Positions 26,592 through 35,847 of a stretch of DNA of 64,000 bases are shown here, piece after piece (the stretch's first letter is position 1; each line of letters starts with the position of its first letter). Made by a program: the position numbers and the translations under genes. The notes under the pieces were generated by a model. The model searched no databases. It worked only from the letters and a program-made list of their open reading frames with translations, and was not told the origin of the DNA. Origin of the DNA: Planctomycetota bacterium (GTDB lineage Bacteria > Planctomycetota > Planctomycetia > Gemmatales > Gemmataceae). The stretch spans positions 1 to 64,000 of the forward strand of contig JACPZP010000096.1 of NCBI GenBank assembly GCA_016195405.1. The letters are read 5' to 3'.

Positions 26592-26956
26592 AATTGACGC
26601 AAGCCGAACTGGAGTTTCTGGCTACCTGGGCGCGCGAAGAATGGGAGCCATCCTGTTACCAGATGCCCGCACATCGCCTGCAACTCGCTCACGGTGTATC
26701 GGGAGCGCAATTAATTCAGGTAATCAAAGCCTGGACGGCGGCAGAAGGGAAGAAGGACCAGGACATTCTCGGCGTCGCAGAAAATCCGAGCCCCCGCTGG
26801 CCTTGGTTCACGAACGAGGACTTTGACACGCGGCTCTCAGAAGCGGCGCTCGAGCAAGAAACTCGTCGGGCGACGGCTGGCCAACACGCAACTCGGATAA
26901 ACGGGCTTGAAGTTAGGGAACAACCAACCTCGCAGTCCCCTCCACCCGCCGTGTAA
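26588..26956 (+). CDS. Small helical hypothetical protein coupled to the zinc-ribbon gene
   Basis: A 122-aa soluble, charged, mainly helical protein beginning MKLTQAELEFLATWAREEW, with a proline-rich tail (TSQSPPPAV). It is not recognised. The ATG at 26588 overlaps the TGA of the preceding gene by 4 nt and is preferred to a longer frame at 26519 whose extra residues are antisense-like. It ends 9 nt before priA, so all three may be one transcript. Confidence 0.68.
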   Translation: MKLTQAELEFLATWAREEWEPSCYQMPAHRLQLAHGVSGAQLIQVIKAWTAAEGKKDQDILGVAENPSPRWPWFTNEDFDTRLSEAALEQETRRATAGQHATRINGLEVREQPTSQSPPPAV

Positions 26957-26965
26957 AATGACAGC

Positions 26966-29269
26966 ATGCCACACGGCGCCCTGCCTTTGTTTCCTGAAGC
27001 CGTTGAAATTGCCGGTCCCGTCCATCTCTTTTGCGAAGTCGTCTTCGACCGGCCGCTCGATCACGCTTATTCCTACGGCGTTCCCGAATCCTTGCGCGAT
27101 GAAGTCGCCGTCGGCAAACGCGTGGTTGCGCCGTTTGGACGGGGCGATCGGCAAACGACGGGTTTCTGCGTCGGAGTCGGCAACGAGGCTCCTTCCCGCG
27201 AGGTTAAAGCAATCGCGCAAGTGCTCGATGATGAGCCGCTTCTAACGCCTCAACTTCTCCGTCTGACGCGCTGGATGGCCGACTATTACATGTGCGGCTG
27301 GGGCCAGGTGCTCAACGCCATCGTGCCGGCCGGAGTTAAGCAGCAAGCCGGGACGCGGGCAATCATCCTGATTGAACTAGTTCCCGAGATGCTCCGTCCC
27401 AATCCGCCGCCGACTTTGACCGCGCGGCAGCAGGGAGTTTTCGACATTCTCGCGCAGCAAACGGACCCGGTAGAGGTGCATCGGCTGGCGAGCCTGGCAA
27501 AGTGCGGTGCCGCGCCGATTCGCGTTTTGATCGACAAGGGCTTGGCCCAGCGCAAGAAAGGCCGGATTGAAAATGTCGAGCTTGAGGAGCCGGCCACGCC
27601 GGACCAGTCGACTCGGCGTTCGACAGCGCCGACTTTGACGCCGGATCAACTCAACGTCTGGGCGCAACTCGAGCCGGCTTTGCGCGAGCCGGGATTCAAG
27701 CCGTTTCTGCTTCGTGGCGTGACGGGCTCCGGCAAGACGGAGCTTTATCTGCGGGCGATCGAGGAAGTCGTTCGGCAAGGAAAAGAGGCCCTGGTTTTGG
27801 TTCCCGAGATCAGCCTCACGCCCCAGACCATCGCCGCCTTTCAAGGTCGCTGCGAACGGGTGGCGGTGTTGCACAGCCACTTGCAAAGCGCCGAGCGTGG
27901 CGGCCACTGGCGGCGAATCGCGACCGGAAACGTGCAAGTGGTCGTCGGCGCCCGCAGCGCCATCTTCGCCCCGACGCGCAACCTCGGCCTGATCGTCGTC
28001 GATGAAGAGCACGAAGGCAGCTTCAAGCAAGAGGCGACTCCGCGTTACCATGGCCGGGATGTCGCGGTCATGCGGGCGCATCTCGAGAACATTCCGATCA
28101 TCCTCGGCTCGGCGACGCCGTCGCTCGAAAGTTGGCACAACGCCCAGCGCGGCCAATACACCCTGCTGACGTTGCCCAAACGCGTCGAAGATCGGCCGCT
28201 GCCCCACGTGCAGCTCATCGACCTAAGGCACGACGTTCATCCCGACCGCCGGCTGCACGGCCTCAGTCCGAGCTTGGAACGAGCGATGGACAAGGCGCTC
28301 GAACAGGGCGGGCAAGTGATCCTGCTGCTCAATCGCCGCGGTTTCTCCACGTACATTCACTGCCCCGCGTGCGGCCACGTCGAGCAGTGCCGTTTCTGCG
28401 ACCTGGCGTTGACATTCCACCGCGACCGCAACATTTGCATGTGCCACTATTGTGGCTACGAAACGCCGCCGGCCGAGCGCTGCCCCGATTGCGGCCAGGC
28501 CCAGGTCAAATACCAAGGCATGGGCACGGAAAAACTGGAGATCGAGATCAAGTCGAAGTTTCCGAGCAAGGAAGTGAGGCGAATGGACAGCGACTCGATG
28601 CGCCGGCCGGGAAGCCACCGCCGCGTGCTGGAAGCCTTCCGCAGCGGCGAGACTCATATCCTCCTGGGCACGCAGATGATCGCCAAAGGGCTCGACTTCC
28701 CGAACGTGACGCTGGTGGGCGTCATCAATGCCGATCTCGGCCTGCATCGGCCGGATTTTCGCTCCGGCGAACGGACATTCCAGCTTTTAGCACAGGTGGC
28801 GGGGCGAACGGGACGGGGTCCGCGCGGCGGCCGGGTGCTCGTGCAGACTTTCAGTCCGGAGCACCCAAGCATCGCGCTCGCGGCAGTGCATGATTACCTT
28901 CGCTTTGCCGAGGCGGAATTGACGACACGCCGACAACACAATTATCCGCCGTATCAACGCTTGATTCGCTTGGTCATCCGCGGACGGGACCAAGAGGCTG
29001 CCGGCGCTTACGCGGACCGTCTGGCCGCGGCGTTCGGACCAGCAGTGGAAGCCGCCCAGAAGGCGTCTAGCGAGCCCGGCGAGTTGCGCATTCTCGGCCC
29101 CGCGGAAGCGCCGGTGTTTCGTTTGAAGGGATACTGCCGGTATCATTTCCAACTGCAGTCATCGAGTTCCGCGTTTCTGCACCAGGTGCTGCGCCTGGCG
29201 ACGCCGGCGGTTCGGCCACCGAAGGGAGTCGAGCTGACGATTGATATCGATCCGCACGATATGCTATGA
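26966..29269 (+). CDS. priA: Primosomal protein N' (replication restart helicase PriA)
   Basis: A 767-aa 3'-5' superfamily 2 helicase that rebuilds replication forks and reloads DnaB. The N-terminal 3'-DNA-binding domain begins at about residue 20. Walker A is GVTGSGKTEL (about 251-260) and the DEEH box is in VVDEEHEGSF. The zinc-binding cysteine block CPACGHVEQCRFC...CHYC...CPDC lies at about residues 470-515. The GTQMIAKGLDFPNVTLVG and QVAGRTGRG motifs are intact. The length is normal. Confidence 0.97.
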   Translation: MPHGALPLFPEAVEIAGPVHLFCEVVFDRPLDHAYSYGVPESLRDEVAVGKRVVAPFGRGDRQTTGFCVGVGNEAPSREVKAIAQVLDDEPLLTPQLLRLTRWMADYYMCGWGQVLNAIVPAGVKQQAGTRAIILIELVPEMLRPNPPPTLTARQQGVFDILAQQTDPVEVHRLASLAKCGAAPIRVLIDKGLAQRKKGRIENVELEEPATPDQSTRRSTAPTLTPDQLNVWAQLEPALREPGFKPFLLRGVTGSGKTELYLRAIEEVVRQGKEALVLVPEISLTPQTIAAFQGRCERVAVLHSHLQSAERGGHWRRIATGNVQVVVGARSAIFAPTRNLGLIVVDEEHEGSFKQEATPRYHGRDVAVMRAHLENIPIILGSATPSLESWHNAQRGQYTLLTLPKRVEDRPLPHVQLIDLRHDVHPDRRLHGLSPSLERAMDKALEQGGQVILLLNRRGFSTYIHCPACGHVEQCRFCDLALTFHRDRNICMCHYCGYETPPAERCPDCGQAQVKYQGMGTEKLEIEIKSKFPSKEVRRMDSDSMRRPGSHRRVLEAFRSGETHILLGTQMIAKGLDFPNVTLVGVINADLGLHRPDFRSGERTFQLLAQVAGRTGRGPRGGRVLVQTFSPEHPSIALAAVHDYLRFAEAELTTRRQHNYPPYQRLIRLVIRGRDQEAAGAYADRLAAAFGPAVEAAQKASSEPGELRILGPAEAPVFRLKGYCRYHFQLQSSSSAFLHQVLRLATPAVRPPKGVELTIDIDPHDML

Positions 29270-29313
29270 TCCATCCAACTCCCGGCATTTTCTCTCCGCT
29301 ATACGGTTAGGTC

Positions 29314-30537
29314 ATGCGCCACCTCCTCGTCACTGCCGGCCCGCAAAAAGGGCACATCTTCCAGGTTTGCGACGCCTTCAACCTCCTGATCGGCCGCAGC
29401 CGCCATGCGACCTATCAGTTCACCGATCCGCGCATGTCGCGGGTTCATTGCGAAGTGGAGATGAAGGGCAAACGGATTCTGATCTCCGACCTCGAGTCGG
29501 GGGCAGGCACATTCGTGAACGGCAAGCGCATCGGCGATACGACGCAGCTGAGGGGCAACGACATCGTCCGAGTCGGAGACACCGAGTTCAGAATGGTCGA
29601 TGACGTTGCCGACGATCCCACGATTATGCCAACGGTGCAACCGGCGCTGCGGCCCGTGCTCATGTCCCAGGAAAAGCTCCACAACCTCACCGGCACAAAG
29701 CTCTCGCATTATGAGGTCGGCAAAGTGCTTGCCAAGGGGCATTCCGGGCTCATCTTCAAAGCCTACTGCTTCAAGTACGACCGCGACGTCGCCTTCAAGG
29801 TGATGTGGCCGGAATTCTCGCAAAACGACGAAGAGATCATGCGCTTCGTGCGGGCCATGAAGACGATGTTGCCGCTCAAGCATCCCAACCTCGTCACGCT
29901 TTACGGAGCGGGCAAGACCGGGCCTTATTGCTGGATCGCCATGGAGTTGGTCGAAGGCGACAGCTTGACGACGGTGATCGGCCGTCTGAGGACGGCGAAC
30001 CTCGATTGGCGGAATGCTCTGCGGGTGTCCTACTACGTCGCGAAAGCACTGGAATACGCTCATGGCAACAGCATCGTCCACCGCAACATCACGCCGCAGA
30101 ACGTGCTGGTTGGCAAGCGCCCCGAAGAAACGAAACTCGGCGACCTGATGCTGGCCAAGGCCCAGGAAGGGGCGCTCGCCGCTCAGATCACGCGCGCGGG
30201 GCAAATCCTGGGAGACATCCGCTTCATGGCGCCGGAGCGGACGAGCACGAATGCCACAATCGACGCCCGCTCCGACTTGTACAGCCTGGGCGCGTTGATG
30301 TATGCACTGCTAACTGGCAAGCCGCCGTTCGAAGGCAAGAACCTGATTGACACGATCACCAGGATTCGCACGGGAGACTTCGTGACTCCCAAGAAGTTTC
30401 AACCCGGCATGCCCGATGTCGTGGTCGGACTCGTCAATCGGCTATTGGCGCGGAAGCCTGATGATCGCTACGCATCGGCAACCGAAGTGATCAAAGACAT
30501 GGAGCGAATCGGGGCGTCGTTACAGGTAAAGCTGTAA
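29314..30537 (+). CDS. FHA domain - Ser/Thr kinase-like protein, probable pseudokinase
   Basis: A 407-aa cytosolic protein. Residues about 1-95 are an FHA domain (GRS at 28-30, SRVH at 42-45, GTFVNGKRI), which binds phosphothreonine. Residues about 130-400 have the protein-kinase fold: ATP lysine VAFK (Lys162), APE (306-308), SDLYSLGALMYALLTGKPPF. Key catalytic residues are altered: the HRD loop reads HRN (Asn258), DFG reads DLM (277-279), and the alpha-C glutamate position appears to be Ala181. It likely binds nucleotide or partners rather than phosphorylating efficiently. Having FHA at the N-terminus of a kinase is itself uncommon. No transmembrane segment is present. Confidence 0.88.
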   Translation: MRHLLVTAGPQKGHIFQVCDAFNLLIGRSRHATYQFTDPRMSRVHCEVEMKGKRILISDLESGAGTFVNGKRIGDTTQLRGNDIVRVGDTEFRMVDDVADDPTIMPTVQPALRPVLMSQEKLHNLTGTKLSHYEVGKVLAKGHSGLIFKAYCFKYDRDVAFKVMWPEFSQNDEEIMRFVRAMKTMLPLKHPNLVTLYGAGKTGPYCWIAMELVEGDSLTTVIGRLRTANLDWRNALRVSYYVAKALEYAHGNSIVHRNITPQNVLVGKRPEETKLGDLMLAKAQEGALAAQITRAGQILGDIRFMAPERTSTNATIDARSDLYSLGALMYALLTGKPPFEGKNLIDTITRIRTGDFVTPKKFQPGMPDVVVGLVNRLLARKPDDRYASATEVIKDMERIGASLQVKL

Positions 30538-30549
30538 TTAGCGCTGCTT

Positions 30550-30605
30550 GTAGGACGGTTTTGCAAACCGTCCCGTCGTTCGGACGGATTGCAAATCCGT
30601 CCTAC
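30550..30605. repeat. Paired REP-like palindromes after the FHA-kinase gene
   Basis: GTAG then GACGGTTTTGCAAACCGTC, an 8-nt spacer, then GGACGGATTGCAAATCCGTC and CTAC. The two hairpins are in inverted orientation. An outer inverted repeat GCTGCTTG (30543-30550) / CAAGCAGC (30610-30617) encloses them. The element starts 12 nt after the FHA-kinase stop and might act as a transcript 3'-end structure. Confidence 0.85.
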
Positions 30606-30750
30606 GAATCAAGCAGCAAGCGGGGCTAGACGACACGCGGGCGACTTGCTAAGGATTATCGTTGGATGGTTCAGCGTCCGGCCCACGGACTCGCGGGTGG
30701 GCCAATCTTTCACGTCGTTCCAGGCCGCGGGCTGGAAATGGGTGGGACCA

Positions 30751-31062
30751 ATGACGCATACCGTTTGCGAACCCTGTAACGACTGCAAATACACCGATTG
30801 CGTGGCCGTCTGTCCGGTCGAGTGCTTCTACCAGGACGACATGATGCTCTATATCGACCCGGCGGACTGCATCGACTGCGAAGCCTGCGTGCCGGAATGC
30901 CCCGTGGAGGCGATCTTCGCCGAAGCGAACGTGCCGGCGCAATGGGCCAGCTATACGCCGCTGAACGCCGAGAAATCCACTGAGATCAAGGCCGCGGGCA
31001 CGGGCCACATCACCGAGAAGGGCGATGCCAAGGAAGGGCCCGGGTGCAAAAAGAAGGCCTAA
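30751..31062 (+). CDS. fdxA: 7Fe/8Fe-type ferredoxin (FdxA-like)
   Basis: A 103-aa electron carrier. [21 protein letters not shown] (residues 6-26) and [16 protein letters not shown] (40-55) bind two iron-sulfur clusters. The CKYTDC...CPV...CFY pattern, MLYIDP, and the C-terminal segment after residue 60 are those of the FdxA [3Fe-4S][4Fe-4S] family, though additional cysteines (6, 9 and 12) leave the first cluster type open. The ATG at 30751 has GGTGGGA just upstream; the longer frame to 30589 runs into the REP repeat. The last 19 nt overlap hemH. Confidence 0.93.
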   Translation: MTHTVCEPCNDCKYTDCVAVCPVECFYQDDMMLYIDPADCIDCEACVPECPVEAIFAEANVPAQWASYTPLNAEKSTEIKAAGTGHITEKGDAKEGPGCKKKA

Positions 31063-32093
31063 CCAATTCGGGCCCGAGCGAGACACCGTCGCGCGGGCTC
31101 GGCTTCCTTCTCATCCAATTAGGGACGCCCGACGCTCCCAACTCTAAGGCATTGCGTCCCTTTCTGCGGCAATTCCTCAGCGACCGCCGCGTTATCGAAG
31201 CCCCCCGCCTCTTGTGGTGGTTCATCCTCCGTCTGTTCATTCTGCCTTTCCGCCCAGCGCAGTCGGCGGCCCGATACCGCCGCATCTGGGATCCGAAAAC
31301 CGGCTCACCCCTCCTCCACTGGACGCAACGGCAAACGGAGTCGTTGCAGAGTGAGTTCCCGGGCATCCCCGTTCGTTTCGCCATGCAAGTCGGCAATCCG
31401 CCGGTGGCGCAAGTAGTGAGCGAGATGATCCGCGGCGGCGTCGAACGCCTCGTCGTCTTGCCGATGTATCCGCAATATTCGGCCACCACGGTGGCGTCGG
31501 CGCTGGACGCACTTTTCCATGTCCTCATGAACGAGCGCCGCGTGCCCGCCCTCCGGATCGTGCCGCCGTATTACGACCACCCGGCCTACCTCGAAGCCGT
31601 TACCGCGCTGGTTCGCGACGAGCTACAAAAACTCACTTGGCAGCCGGAACATTTCGTCTTGAGCTTCCACGGCATTCCCGTGAAGTATGCGCAGCGCGGC
31701 GATCCCTACGCCACGCATGTAAAGCGGACGACACTCGAATTGGTTAGGCGCTTAGGTTGGCCCAAGGGCAAATGGACGCAGACGTTTCAGTCGCTTTTCG
31801 GACGTAGTCGCTGGCTGAAACCGTACACCGACGACACGCTGCGAAAACTGGCTCGATCCGGCGTTAGACGCGTCTTTGTAGCGATGCCCGGTTTCACAGC
31901 CGATTGCCTGGAGACTTTGGACGAAGTCGGTCACGAGTCGCGGGAAGTCTTTCGGACGGCGGGCGGCGAGGAGTTGCACGCCTGCCCGTGTCTCAACGAT
32001 TATCCCGTATGGATTGCCGCCATCGGTCAAATCCTGACCGAGGAGGCACAAGGTTGGCTTCGGGGTCCGTTGCCACTGGTTGTTAACGGGTAG
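31044..32093 (+). CDS. hemH: Ferrochelatase
   Basis: A 349-aa enzyme inserting Fe2+ into protoporphyrin (or coproporphyrin) to finish haem. Motifs: [10 protein letters not shown] near the N-terminus, [12 protein letters not shown], the catalytic His in [10 protein letters not shown], and the acidic helix [13 protein letters not shown]. No C-terminal [2Fe-2S] cysteine set or membrane tail is seen. The start is GTG at 31044 with GGAAGGG about 7 nt upstream, inside the ferredoxin gene, so the two are overlapped by 19 nt and probably translationally coupled. The ferredoxin may supply electrons for iron delivery, which is inference. Confidence 0.95.
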   Translation: MQKEGLTNSGPSETPSRGLGFLLIQLGTPDAPNSKALRPFLRQFLSDRRVIEAPRLLWWFILRLFILPFRPAQSAARYRRIWDPKTGSPLLHWTQRQTESLQSEFPGIPVRFAMQVGNPPVAQVVSEMIRGGVERLVVLPMYPQYSATTVASALDALFHVLMNERRVPALRIVPPYYDHPAYLEAVTALVRDELQKLTWQPEHFVLSFHGIPVKYAQRGDPYATHVKRTTLELVRRLGWPKGKWTQTFQSLFGRSRWLKPYTDDTLRKLARSGVRRVFVAMPGFTADCLETLDEVGHESREVFRTAGGEELHACPCLNDYPVWIAAIGQILTEEAQGWLRGPLPLVVNG

Positions 32094-32308
32094 ACTCCAA
32101 GCGCCAACATTCGTTGCAGGGCTCCTTGCAGCCCATCATGTGCTGCAGCTGCAATACATTACGCTGAAAACAAGGGAAAATTCCTTGCGGGGCTGTCGCT
32201 TGTCGCCAAGGGGATGCAATACTGCGTGAACTCGATCAGTTGCAAATCCTCATCACTGAGCAATCTTTGCGCGTTCATTGACGTCGAGAATAGCCTTTTC
32301 GCCTCATT

Positions 32309-34012
32309 TCAAAACTCCATCGCCCGCAAATTGCGAACGCCGGCGCGCAGCGGCAGCAGAATCGCAAGCACGCCGACAAAGAGCCCCAAGCCGTGCATCG
32401 CCCAAAGCCACCATGGGATAAGCCCCTCCATGCCCTGTGTCGCCAGAAGATAGTGCGACGGGGCGGCCATCAGCGTGATGACCACGATCAGAAACATGAG
32501 GCCGGCAATCAGGTTAAGCGTGCCGCCGAAGCCGACCGCGATCTTGCTCGGGTCGGTCTCGCGAAAGTTCGGCATGCACGCCCCCAGGCCGACGCTCAAT
32601 CCGCTCAGCCCCAGCGCCAGAATCGCGACGGTCACCGCATGAATCAAGATGATTTGCCAAGGAATCAGCAGCATCAAGTCGCTGAACACCACCAGCGACT
32701 CGGCAAGGAAAACCGAACCGGTCGCCGAGAAGAAGAACTTGCCCCATAAAAGCCGCTCGCGGTCGAGCGGCAAAAGGCCCAAAATCCAGAACTTGCGGCC
32801 CTCTAGGCTCAAGAGAGGAAAGATGAAGCGCCCGTTGTAAGCGCACATCAGAAACGCGGTGGCGGTGACGGTCAACAGGCTGATGCCGTTCTGAAATGGC
32901 CGGCCGATGTCGCGCTCATAGAAGCGGCGCATGGTCGAGAAATAGAAGAAGCCGAGTCCCATGAAGATGAGGACTTGCAGCCACTGCGCGGGATCGCGGC
33001 GAAAGGTGCGGAAATCCTTGACGATCAAGAGCCGCGTTTGGGGATTGAGGAAAAACAGAACACGGTCGAGAACGTGATCGAGCCAGCTGCCGCCGTAGCG
33101 CCGCCGCAGCGTTCCCCCCGTGGCCACGCGATTGAAGCCGCGCCGATAAAGACGCCGCGCCACCCAGACCGCCCCCAGGTAAAGGAGCAGCCCGTTGCTC
33201 CAGATCAGCACCAGGTTGTAAGTCATCTTCGGCACATCGCCGATGGCCGCGGCGCGGAGCCCGCGGCTGATCCAGTGGACCGGCATGATGCGATCGCGCA
33301 CGGTGCTGATCTCGCCCAGCGCGTTCTCAAACCATTCACGCGTGCCAAACAAGTTTTGATTGGCCTGCTGAATCGACTGAACGAGCAGCCAACCCATCGA
33401 CACCACGATGAGAACGATCAAGAGCGCAAGAATCTGCTTGCGATGTTTGGGAACGATATTGACGAGAAGCAGGGTGATGACGGCGCCGATGGACCCCGGC
33501 AGAAGGACGAAGCCAAGAAAAAACAGCGGCAACGCCAGATAGAAATAGTACGGCGCCCCCGCGCCCCGGTCGATCTGCAGGCCAAAGGCGATGAGGATCG
33601 GGCTGGCAAGCAGGATGAAGCCCCACGAGCTGAACGCGACCGCGCCCTGGAACTTATAGGCGAACACGTGATCGTCCGGCACCGGCGCGCTCAGCAGAAA
33701 CCAGCTTTCGGCGGAGCCGAACAGGCTGCTGTAGAGGATGATCGCCGTCGAAAAAACAAGCAGGAACGTCAGGACCAGAAACATGAAGTCGAAAACGATC
33801 TCCATGATCTTGCCGTCGAGCGGGAGCTGCCAATTGGTGCGGAATTGCAATTCCCAAAAGCCGCGATAACTCACGCCAAACAGCATCCCCCAGACAATCA
33901 GGCTGCACACGACGATGGTAATAACGCGAATCAGCGAGCGCTCGCGCAAGACATGGAGCGAGTTGCGAAAAATCGTAAGACGCAGGTTTCGGAACAGCGC
34001 CGACGACGTCAT
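32309..34012 (-). CDS. ABC-2 type transporter permease
   Basis: A 567-aa integral membrane protein with about 12 hydrophobic helices (for example IRVITIVVCSLIVWGMLFG, IMEIVFDFMFLVLTFLLVF, GLSVGLGACMPNFRETDPSKIAVGFGGTL). The last motif, with acidic N-R-E-T-D-P, is typical of large ABC-2 exporter permeases. Its ATG (34012) abuts the stop of the ATPase gene with no gap, so the pair forms one transporter. The substrate is unknown. Confidence 0.88.
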   Translation of the reverse strand: MTSSALFRNLRLTIFRNSLHVLRERSLIRVITIVVCSLIVWGMLFGVSYRGFWELQFRTNWQLPLDGKIMEIVFDFMFLVLTFLLVFSTAIILYSSLFGSAESWFLLSAPVPDDHVFAYKFQGAVAFSSWGFILLASPILIAFGLQIDRGAGAPYYFYLALPLFFLGFVLLPGSIGAVITLLLVNIVPKHRKQILALLIVLIVVSMGWLLVQSIQQANQNLFGTREWFENALGEISTVRDRIMPVHWISRGLRAAAIGDVPKMTYNLVLIWSNGLLLYLGAVWVARRLYRRGFNRVATGGTLRRRYGGSWLDHVLDRVLFFLNPQTRLLIVKDFRTFRRDPAQWLQVLIFMGLGFFYFSTMRRFYERDIGRPFQNGISLLTVTATAFLMCAYNGRFIFPLLSLEGRKFWILGLLPLDRERLLWGKFFFSATGSVFLAESLVVFSDLMLLIPWQIILIHAVTVAILALGLSGLSVGLGACMPNFRETDPSKIAVGFGGTLNLIAGLMFLIVVITLMAAPSHYLLATQGMEGLIPWWLWAMHGLGLFVGVLAILLPLRAGVRNLRAMEF

Positions 34013-34750
34013 TTAGGCCTCCTGAGGCACCTCTTCTTCGGTCAGCTTCAGGAACACCTCTTCCAGCGATCCGTCCATGGCGGCCTGCACGCCTAGTGAC
34101 GCCAAGTCGCCGCAGCCGATGAGCGTTCCGTTGGCAATGACGCCGATGCGATCCGCCAGCTCCTCCGCGATGTCCAGCGAGTGCGTGGAGAGGAACACGG
34201 TCACGCCGCGTTCCGATTCTTTCCGCAGCAAATCTTTGAGCAATCGGATGCTGCGCGGGTCGAGGCCGACAGTCGGCTCATCGACGATCAAGACTCGTGG
34301 CTCATGAAGCAGAGCGGCGGCAAATACAGTGCGTTGCCGCATGCCATGCGAATAGCGCTCGGTCAGGTCGTCGACGAATTTTCCAAGGCTGAATAGCTCG
34401 ATCATCTCGTCGATGCGTGTGCGCGAACGGTCCTGTGGCATGCGGTACATGTCGGCCACGAACTGCAGGACCTCTCGGCCGGTCAGCTTCTCGTAAAGAA
34501 ACGGCTGGTCCGGGACGTAGCTGATGGTCTGCCGCGCTTGCTCGCCGTGGGTGCGAAGATCGAACCCGCCGATGCGAATGGTGCCGCGCGTTGGAAAGAG
34601 CAGGCCGCACATCAGCTTGATAGTCGTGGTTTTGCCGGCGCCGTTGGGGCCTAAGAACGCGAACAATTCACCGGCCTCGATTCGCAAGTTCAAATCCCGA
34701 ACAGCGACGGTGTTGCCGTATGCTTTGGTGAGGTTTTCCAGTTCGATCAT
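34013..34750 (-). CDS. ABC transporter ATP-binding protein
   Basis: A 245-aa nucleotide-binding subunit. Walker A is GPNGAGKTTT (about residues 34-43), the Q-loop region is SYVPDQPFLYEKLTG, the signature is a variant YSHGMRQR in place of LSGGQ, Walker B is LIVDEPTVGLDP, and the H-switch is STHS. The YSHGM signature is common in ABC-2 export ATPases. It lies 13 nt after a membrane-anchored partner gene and directly before the permease, forming a three-gene operon. Confidence 0.95.
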   Translation of the reverse strand: MIELENLTKAYGNTVAVRDLNLRIEAGELFAFLGPNGAGKTTTIKLMCGLLFPTRGTIRIGGFDLRTHGEQARQTISYVPDQPFLYEKLTGREVLQFVADMYRMPQDRSRTRIDEMIELFSLGKFVDDLTERYSHGMRQRTVFAAALLHEPRVLIVDEPTVGLDPRSIRLLKDLLRKESERGVTVFLSTHSLDIAEELADRIGVIANGTLIGCGDLASLGVQAAMDGSLEEVFLKLTEEEVPQEA

Positions 34751-34763
34751 GACGTTGTTGCGA

Positions 34764-35621
34764 TCACTTGGTGGGCACGCGCTCCACGATGATTTTGAGC
34801 CCCTCGTAGGCGGCTTCTTGCTTCAAGACTATATCGTCGCGCCGGCGAACCCAAGTGCGGGCCGACACTTTTTCCCCAGGTTCCCAATGATCGATGCGAT
34901 AGCATTCCACAGCGGGCGTGTTGCTCCAATCCAAGGTATCGGCGAAAACCTCGGCCATCATGTAGGAGCTTTTTTTCTTCAAGCCAAGGTCGACCGCGGC
35001 ACTGATCGGGGCGAACGAGTCGATCATCGGTTCGCTCCAGGTTCGGCCGACATGCAGTCCGCGAATCCGGTTTACGAGGTGCATGGGATTAAGGACGCTG
35101 CCCATTTCCGACACCTTCACCGGAGGAAGATCGCCTTTGACGAATTCCGTGTCCCCGCCTCGGAGAACGCCCTTGGATTTCAAGAAACCCTTCTCAACCT
35201 CTCCGTCCACAACGCCTTCGATTTCAGGGCTGGCCCTCACCAGGACCGACATGCGCTGCAACTTTCCTTCGAGCGTCACCGTGTAATCAATCTGAAGCTT
35301 TTTCAGCTCGAGCTTGCCGAAAGGCGGCACATTGAGCAAGTCGAAGTTGTGGAACTTGTAATTGGTCTTGAGTTCGTACGTGCGATCCGCTTGACGGCGC
35401 ACCGCGGAGTAGCAGGAGCCGACGGGTTTACCTTGATAGTGAACCGTCCACTCAATCCAGTTGGCGGCCCCGGAGCCCGTATTGACTTCGTCAGTCAAGT
35501 CGATGGTGAACGCGGGAGGCTCGCCAACGGTATAGAGCGGCAGCACCTCGCGCACCGTCAGCCAGACCATGCTTCCGATCCAAAAAACCAAGATGAGTAC
35601 AATCCAGAAACGCGACGGCAT
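34764..35621 (-). CDS. Membrane-anchored hypothetical protein in the ABC operon
   Basis: A 285-aa protein with one N-terminal transmembrane helix (FWIVLILVFWIGSMVWLTV) and an extracytoplasmic beta-rich domain (WIEWTVHYQGKPVGSCYS, FGKLELKKLQIDYTVTLEGK). I do not recognise a named family. Its position as the first gene of the operon with the ATPase and permease suggests an accessory or substrate-side protein of that exporter. An alternative upstream ATG (35675) would add 18 residues before the helix. Confidence 0.7.
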   Translation of the reverse strand: MPSRFWIVLILVFWIGSMVWLTVREVLPLYTVGEPPAFTIDLTDEVNTGSGAANWIEWTVHYQGKPVGSCYSAVRRQADRTYELKTNYKFHNFDLLNVPPFGKLELKKLQIDYTVTLEGKLQRMSVLVRASPEIEGVVDGEVEKGFLKSKGVLRGGDTEFVKGDLPPVKVSEMGSVLNPMHLVNRIRGLHVGRTWSEPMIDSFAPISAAVDLGLKKKSSYMMAEVFADTLDWSNTPAVECYRIDHWEPGEKVSARTWVRRRDDIVLKQEAAYEGLKIIVERVPTK

Positions 35622-35754
35622 GACGTGTCCCGCGCCTGCTTCGAGGGGAATTTCCCTCACTATACCAGCCTGCACCGTGATTACCAGAGGTTAAATGCTT
35701 GCGTGCCGTCGCCCAGGGCAGTATCGTCAAAAAATCCACGGCAACGGCCCTTCT

Positions 35755-35802
35755 CCGAAGTCTGACGACTTCGGCTACCCGTAGCTAAATTCGTCAGATT
35801 CG
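35755..35802. repeat. REP-like palindrome pair, tail-to-tail
   Basis: CCGAAGTCTGACGACTTCGG followed by CTAC, then CC, then GTAG followed by a more decayed inverted copy (to 35802). The stem is 8 bp with a TGAC loop. It lies between the ABC operon and the secreted hydrolase, which are divergently transcribed. Confidence 0.7.
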
Positions 35803-35847
35803 GACGCTCCAGGATGTCACTCAACAATGTCCATAAGGATGCCGATC

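Noticed and set aside
32975..34096. 373-codon plus-strand open frame
   Set aside because: Antisense to the ABC permease gene; composition is extremely Arg/Gln/Asp-rich as expected for the complement of a hydrophobic protein.
34524..35765. 413-codon plus-strand open frame
   Set aside because: Antisense to the ABC ATPase and the membrane-anchored gene, both clearly real.
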